NCBI GenBank assembly: GCA_012845835.1
Contig: JABAKD010000004.1
Span: forward strand, 11,137,522 to 11,201,521
Length of the DNA: 64,000 nucleotides
Reading direction: 5' to 3'
From: Undaria pinnatifida
Lineage: Eukaryota; Sar; Phaeophyceae; Laminariales; Alariaceae
The translations under genes and the position numbers were made by a program. Positions within the stretch are counted from its first letter, which is position 1. Each line of letters starts with the position of its first letter. A model generated the notes under the pieces. It was not told the origin of the DNA, ran no database searches, and was given only the letters and a program-made list of their open reading frames with translations. Positions 12,201-20,300 of the stretch are shown here, in pieces.

Positions 12201-15200
12201 AAAAGCAAAAAAGCTTCGGGCGCGAAAAATAAATAAATAGAAACGTCATCGCCACGGCTTGGGCCCAGACGGACACGCCGGAGCGCCTCCGCTTGCGCTG
12301 CACAGAAGAGGCAAAGCTCGTTTGTTAGTTCGTTGTTTTTTTTTGTGTGCGCTGCGCGAAGAGGTTTCGGCTATAAAGAAAACTTACAACACGAGCATAC
12401 AACCGCACATTTTTTTTTTCTGTGTCTTCAAATATTGTTTCACAGCCTCTTCGGGCAGCGAACGGGAGGGGCTCCAGCTTGGCCGTGTCAGCCCAGCGTT
12501 CGACAATGAGGTCGCCCGCCTGCATGGCGCCGGTGCACCCTTCAACGAGCTATCAATAACTTTTTTTGTGCGTGATGACCGCGAGACCCCAGGTTCCGTC
12601 GAGCTTTGCGACAGTCTTGGTAAACAACAATTCTAGAATCGAAACTCAGGCACTAAGCAATCCATCGCAACATAATCGAAGCAGGGCCAAGTCGTCAACA
12701 CTGCTATGTACGGTGGGCAGTCAAGTCATCATCACTGCTATGTACGGTGGGCAGTCAAGTCGTCCACACTAGCATGTACGGTGGGCAGTAATAAAGCATC
12801 TCTGCGGGTATGAGATGAAAAAAAAACTTACTTTTCGTGCGCGATGACCGCGAGACCCCAGGTGCCGTCGAGTTTGGCGACAGTCTTGGCTAAGGCCACC
12901 TTAAGGTGCATGGATGGGTCGGAGTCGAGCTCGAGGCCTACAAGGTGTGCGATCACTTCCGTGTCGGTTTCGGACCTACATGTGTACCCGACGCACAGGG
13001 GGAAAAAAAGGCGGAGAGGGAAGTGCACAAGTGAAGAAAAAGCGAAGGCAAAAAGCGACGAAAATGAAGGAAAAGAGAAAAACTGAAAAAAAAACGAAGA
13101 AGTGTAAGAAATCGAAAAAAAGAAAAGAAAAACGCGAAACAGCATGAGAACGAAAAACAAACAATAAAATAGTAACAAAACAAGAAAAAAACGAGAAAAA
13201 TCCGAAGCGAGCAAGCACAGACAACAACGACCAGAAGCGCACAATCAGAAGCGAATATGCAAGCGCAACCAAGAAGATGGCTTTCAGCGCCTTTAAAATA
13301 AGTTGGCTTTCAGCGCCCTCGATTGTGACTGACTTGGATGGCTTTTAGCGGCTTGAAGCGTTCAAACTCACTTAAAGACGATGCCGTTGTGCTCCAGCTC
13401 GGACCTCAGCTCATGCGCGTTGTTGATGGTGCCGTTGTGTACCAGAGCGATTCGCTGCCCGTAGTCCATGTGAGGGTGAGCGTTCTGGTCGGTTTTCCCA
13501 CCTTTCGAAATAGGATTCAACGCCCGGGGGACGGGGGAGGGGGGGGGGTACTCAATTTATGCATGGCCGTAGTCGTGTGGCCATAGACCCTCGCACCCCT
13601 ACTATGCCAGGACGGCGCACGTCGGGTTTTCACCAACCAGGCAGGCATTGCTTGCACCAAGCGCGAAGCGGGGGGGGGGGGGGGATCCAGCATGAAACGC
13701 TCAAGGTGATCGGTGGTCCAAGCACTTTGCCACGGCAGGACAACGGTCATTTGGTTTTGGGAAGTCTGCACCCGCCCCTCCGCCCGACTCCCCATGACAA
13801 AAAACAGAGTAGCAGAAAGACGACGGGGGGCAGCTGGCCTCCATGCCCCGCTGTGGGCCGCATTGTAAGGAGGCTTTTCCCCCCGATAGAAGCACTTAGT
13901 AGGCATGAAAAAAGGAAAATCACACTTTCTTTGGGCCCCTCTGGATTCACCACGGCTCGGACATATTTCCTAACTGTACACATCCCCTCGTGCAGCCGAT
14001 GCTCGTTTTTCCCCATGGAGTTTTCCGAACGGAATAATGTGAAGAAAATACACAAACACAACATAGCCTGGCTTACCATGCGTGGCCCATCGTGTGTGGG
14101 CAATGCCCACGCGGTGGCCACAGTGGGACTTCGAGTTCTCCTGGAGCAGCTCGAAAGAGTCGTTGTTGGTCCCTATGATACAGGGGTGATACACGCAGAC
14201 AGACAGATAGACAGACAGGCAGCTGACAATTGGCATGCTTGGTTCCTATGACGCACGGTAATGCACGCAAATAGGTAGATACACACACAGCTGGCCATTG
14301 GTATAGAGCTTGTGACAATCATAAAAAGAAGCAAACAAAACGCCGAGTGAGCCTAGCGCTAACTCTGGCACTTTTGTCCAACAGGGAACGGCGCTGACTA
14401 GCTCACCCTTCGAGGTGTTCTCGGAGACCCTGAGCCCCTTTCGTACAACACACCCGTTTTTGCTATTTTTCGTAGAAAAAAGACAAAAACGGCGCTTGCT
14501 CAACCATCAACAGAGCAGCCCTTCCTGCTACCATTATCGTCTTCGTCTACCTATCAATTTTTATCAACCGTTTCCATTGTTTTTCGCCCAATAAGAAACG
14601 CAGTGTGCTCAAATCCTTGGCACATTCAATTCTGCTCCCACATCACTTACTTTTTGGCATACCGACGATTCATTTCCACTCTTTTTCGTCCCTTAAGAAA
14701 CGGCATTTTGCATGCTCACCCCTTGAGGTGTCCTCGGAAACCATGAGCCTCTTTCACGTCCAGCACGCCCGTTCGTGCCTAACCAAATTACCCATCTACG
14801 GTGTTCACGGTGTTTTCCGTTCGATAAGAAACGGCGCTTGCTTGCTTACCCCTCGCGGTGTACTTGGAAACAATGAGCCCTTCCCTTGTTCAACACATCC
14901 ATTTCTGCGACAGTATATAACCAAATATCGTTTTCGTCAATAAATACCAATTATTCACTTACGGTGTTTTTCGTTCGATGAGAAACGGTGCATTGCTTGC
15001 TTACCCCTCGAGGTGTACGTGGAAACCATGAACCCTTCTTTTGTCCACCACATCCACTTCTGCTATACAACCAAATATCGTTTTCGTGGAAAAATACCAA
15101 TTATTCGTTTTCGGTGTTTTTCGTTCGATAAGAAACGGCGCTTGCTTGCTTACGCCTCGCGGTGTACTTGGAAACCATGAGCCCTTCCCTTGTCCAACAC

Positions 15201-17336
15201 ATCCATTTTTTCTACAGTATATAACCAAATATCGTTTTCGTCAACAAATAAATACCAATTATTCATTTACGGTGTTTTTTCGTTCGATAAGAAACGGCGC
15301 ATTGCTTGCTTACCCCTCGCGGTGTGCTTGGAAACCATGAGCCCTTCTCTTGTCCAACACATCCATTTCTGCTACAGTATATAGCCTAACCAAATATAAT
15401 TTTCGCCAATAAATACCAATTATTCATTTACGGTGTTTTTCGTTCGATAAGAAACGGCGGCGCTTGCTTTCTCACCCCTGGAGGCGTATTTGGAGACCAT
15501 GAGCCCCTGATCCGATGAGGTAGCCATGCCGGCCGAGTCGTAGCCCCGGTTGCGCAGAACGGCGAGTCCCTGTGAACCAAAAAAAAAAACACAGAAAGAG
15601 GGTTTCATGTCATACGGCTATCGATTTATCGTGCGGGCTGACTGATTCTCTTTGCCTACGGGTTGGGTTGGGTTGGGGTTGGGTTGGGTTGGGTTGGGTT
15701 GGGTTGGGTTGGGTTGGGTTGGGTTGGGTTGGGTTGGGTTGGGTTGGGTTGGGTTGGGTTGGATTCAATGTGAAGGGCTAGCTGCAGGGCAAAACCTGGT
15801 GCACGCACGAGAAACCTTTAAAATCCTCAGCCTCTCATATGGAAACGCCAGTAAAGAGCCTGTAAACCCCTCTTCGCTGTACACGCCTCGTTTTTCCTGT
15901 ACAGAAACGTCCAAGCACACAGTGTGTGCCCTGGGTAACTTGCATGATCCGAAATTTATCATAATACAAGTCCACGCACTCTTCATACAAGCTTCCCTTC
16001 TGGGATGTGGTTGGCTCGAATTTCCCCGGAGGGTGTCGCAAGTTGAAAAGGGGAAAAAAGTCTTATAATAACTGGAGCAAAAGCAATTAGCCACCGCTCA
16101 GGTAACCGGGCAAGGTACACCGACTGCCCGCAGCTGAAACGAGTTTACGGTTAATTAGTAGCTGTTTTTTAAAACCGTGTTGTTATGATAAGACCCATAC
16201 GCTATGCACACCAGGAACCAAGCACCATCACAATATTTATGGCAGGCAGCGTTGGCTATATACACCAAGCACCATCACAATATTTATGGCAGGCAGCGTT
16301 GGCTATATACACCAAGCACCATCACTATATTTATGGCAGGCAGCGGGGGCTATATATGCCACTTTTTTTTCATCCCACTTGTTATCCTCGCATTACTCTC
16401 GCGCTCCCTCCCAGTAGTAACTCGAATCCGGGGTCACAAAGCGGGCCCTCCTCCCCCCTTCCCCATTACGGTACGTGACTTCATTTTTGTCGGGAGAATA
16501 ATTCAGCAGTTTCTTCCCTCGTCGAACTGCGTCGAATTGCGCACTATTAATACCAGCCCACATGATTAGTAAGTAGTGACATGACGATGTATGCATAGAT
16601 AATGTGGGCAGTGCTGTAGATAAAAATAGGCTCGGGAGTAGGAGTACCGGTCGGTATCTGAGGACCAGGTGGGTGGTGTTCCATAAAGAAAGAAACGGCT
16701 CAGGATGCAGTCGTTCAATGGACCAATCAATCTCAATGAACCAATCGATCCAGAAAAGGAATAAACCAAACAATCTCAATGAACCAATCGACCCAGTGAA
16801 GGAATGATACAGGCGTAGACCCTCGACGCCTTGACGGTGACCAATCAACCAGTCGAAGAGCGGAAGTGAAACAAGCGCTCGGTGGGTGAACCCAAGATCA
16901 AAGATCCCTACGTAAAGCGTACGAGGTAAATCCGTAATTGCCCCGCTGATCGCTGATGATCCACGAGAAAGTGAGCAGGACTTCAGCTACACGCTGCCAG
17001 TACACAAACGCACAACTGCACACTACCAGCACACAAGACACACATAAAAGCACGCACAAAACACGCATACATGCATAACACAAAAACGACATTACGAACG
17101 AATGTAAAGCGGAACACCTCGATGATGATGGTTTTAGTATGCCAAAAATTGTTTCAAATACTCTGTCTCAGCTGGGAGTGTGTATCCTACGAGCGTGACC
17201 AGTCCACAACAACCAACAGCACCAGCACCAGCACCAGCACCAGCACCAGCACCAGCACCAGCACCAGCGCCAGCACTAGCAGCAGCAACAACAATAACAA
17301 CAACAATAATAACAACAGCAACAACAACAACAACAA

Positions 17337-17394
<58 letters not shown>

Positions 17395-20300
17395 TTCAAG
17401 CGCAGAAAGCAGGAAAGCACGAAACCGCGGGCAGCAAATATGTCGGTTGACGGTCTAGACTAGTTTATGATCCGTCAAGGCGTCTTTGTACTTATCATCC
17501 TAGTTTTAGTGCATGGAGTTCCTTGACGGATTTGACGGATGTTCGTCCGTCAAGGGGCAAGAGTGCCGTCAACCGACACCTTTGGCGTAAGGTGTGGTAC
17601 CCATATTCGGAAGCACGAACATCTGACCATGAGCATGGAAAACAGAATCAGTCGGGGTATTGATTTCACTTTGAAATAGTGTAATATTCATGTTGTATAC
17701 ACTAAGAGGTTAAGTGATCTGCACTGCTGCTCCTACAAATCCTCGTACTGCTCGGGGCCCATATCAGACCTACAGCAAGTACGCTTGCTTGCCAGTGGTG
17801 CCTTTTCAAGAACGGGCTGCGCAACGGCAGTGAACCAATGATGTCAGAACAATAACAACAACAACTGCTGCATTAAATAGATGGAGGTCCCCGCGTCAGA
17901 TCACACCGTGCCCAGCCGCGGCATACTTCTCCTTCCTGTATACCAACAGTCATCATACAAATCCTACAAATCAAACAATCAGTTAACACCAAATCGTATA
18001 ACAATAAAAGAATATCAAAAGTACAAGAAGTACCAGGTACCCGTTAAGATCCAGTCCCATCGTGAATCATACTCCGGAGTATAGGCTAATGCCACAAAAA
18101 TCACTGCTTACCACAAAGCTTGTGGCATCCCTCCAAGCCGACTACCTGGTAATCGGCACCGACGGTGGATATACTGGACATGTCCATGGGTACAAAGAAA
18201 TAATAGTTTGACGCGAAGAGCGCGCACACATAAAACATCAACACCATCATCTGATAGCATGAAACCAAATCATACCTCGACGAGAAGCGCGAGCTTGTCG
18301 ATATCTGCGGATCGTTTACCTTAGCCTAGTGCTATGATAGTATCATAGCAGTGTCGTACAAATCATGCAATGCGCATCATGCAATATGATACCTGGTACC
18401 ATCGACTGGCATCATGCCACCAGATCTTGCTATCATACGATAACACCACGTAAATCACAACGAGCAGTCAAATCGCATCGCATAGTATCGCATCACACAC
18501 CTCGAGGAGAAGCGCGCGAGCGTCGTTGGCGGGGTCGTTCCCAGTAGCGTGCTCGGTGCTCACCACTCCCATAATGCCACAGCACTCCGCCTGCACAAAC
18601 ACGCAAGCACACCACACCGAAATATCGGCGAGGCGTAGTAAGTAAATGAGCGGCACACGTTCAGTTCAATGCATAAGACGGCATTTATAATCGATTTCGT
18701 GGTACATACAGGACCATGTCAAGAAGCAGGGCAATAAGAAAGGCAGGCCGATACTTTCAGTGAGTGCAAGAATTCCGGGAGCCGTTATACTACCGGCATA
18801 CTTGTAGCAAGTACCGTAATTGACGGGTGTACGAGGCTGTGTCGGATTTCTGTTTCTTCAAACGAGACATGCCCTGTATTTGATGAAAATATTTCAAGGA
18901 CGTTAGTTTATTTTATAACTAACTTTCAAGGACGTCAGCCGTGAGTTCGACGAATTTCAGGTCAATACTCATATTTATTTGCAAGCTGCGTTGTTTTTAT
19001 TTGTTTTGCTAAGAAAAAACAGTCTCAGGCGGATGTGCGCACACTCAGGGATGCCGGCACAATCAACCAAGCGCGGGGGGCGGGGGGGGGGGGGTAGCGG
19101 TAATAACACCAGCATCACACTCTGTCGGCGAGCACACCAAACTATTATTATTGACAAATAGTGTAGGCTAGTCTAATACGAGGAAAAGTATAGTATACCT
19201 GGTAGCTGGTACAGGGGGCAATGAGCGACGCACACATTCACATCAATGCATATTATACCAACTGCTGCGTGATATGTAGCATTGTAGTGTTACCCTCACT
19301 TTTGGCTTTGCAACGCAACTCGTCGGATGTTTCTACACCCTCTCACAGAGCGACCGCCTAGACAACAAGCCGTGGCCGGCCACAACGTAAACCATAAACC
19401 AGCAGGAAAATAAGTTCGGTTGCCGCGGCGGCAAATCTCTCTTGGGCTCGTTGGATTCCAGTGATTGATTGCAACAACAGCAGTCAGAAGTGACAGTGCC
19501 GCACCAAAAAACGGCGAATTATTTATTGTCCAGAGCCGCCCCCACCCTGCGAAACGAAAAAACGAAAAAACGAATCAAGTCCGGCGTTGTAGCTTTTGAT
19601 CCTGAAATAAAGATGATGGCACTCATACTGCAGCAGCAGCAGCAGCAGCTATTGTAGTTCTAAACGTGGCCAACAGACAACCGCGGCCTGTATCTCTTGT
19701 TCGCATACCCCTTCCCGCAGCTCAACGGCTTGGAACAAGCCATGATTCCGCATTCATTCAGCAATAATAATATTGAGGGCTCTTTTTAGAGCTGGAAGAA
19801 CAAGCACAGGCCAACCGCAAGCATCCATTCAACCATCCATCCATACGTACATGGTTACAAATATGCCAGGTAACATACTTCACACACAGCTGCGAGCGGC
19901 CGTTTTTCTTGTAATTTCGAAAGAGGAATCGTTGGCGTTCACGGCTAGCCATACCTCGTATAGGTCAGGTGCCCGGCTCTCATCCCGTTCGTGCTCAGCC
20001 TTTTTGAGTAAAAAAAAATGCCTCCGAACAATCGCAAAAAACAATGAATGGTAGAGCTTCCGAGCTTCCGGCCCGTTCCTGGGTTTCAAATGTTCAAGTA
20101 CCAGGTACATCATACGTAATCCGGGTAATCCTGCTTGTACGGTGGTTGTATAGCCGCCCGCCCCCCCGAGAATCTCGCTCCTGAGTCGAGGCCTCGGACA
20201 AGCAGTGGTTCAGTTCAGCCGTTGTATGACTATGTACGAGTACAAGTACACGGCGACGAAACAAGTGATCATGAGACCAACAGCAGTATGTAGTAGTAGT

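Noticed and set aside
12325-12525. Possible extra GFAT exon ([20 protein letters not shown])
   Set aside because: Exons 6 and 7 join perfectly without it (restoring Lys and a continuous family sequence), and this peptide does not fit GFAT.
14400-15440. CRISPR-like array of regularly spaced repeats
   Set aside because: The 150-160 base units are repeated over their whole length, with no short repeat plus unique spacers, and the host is eukaryotic.
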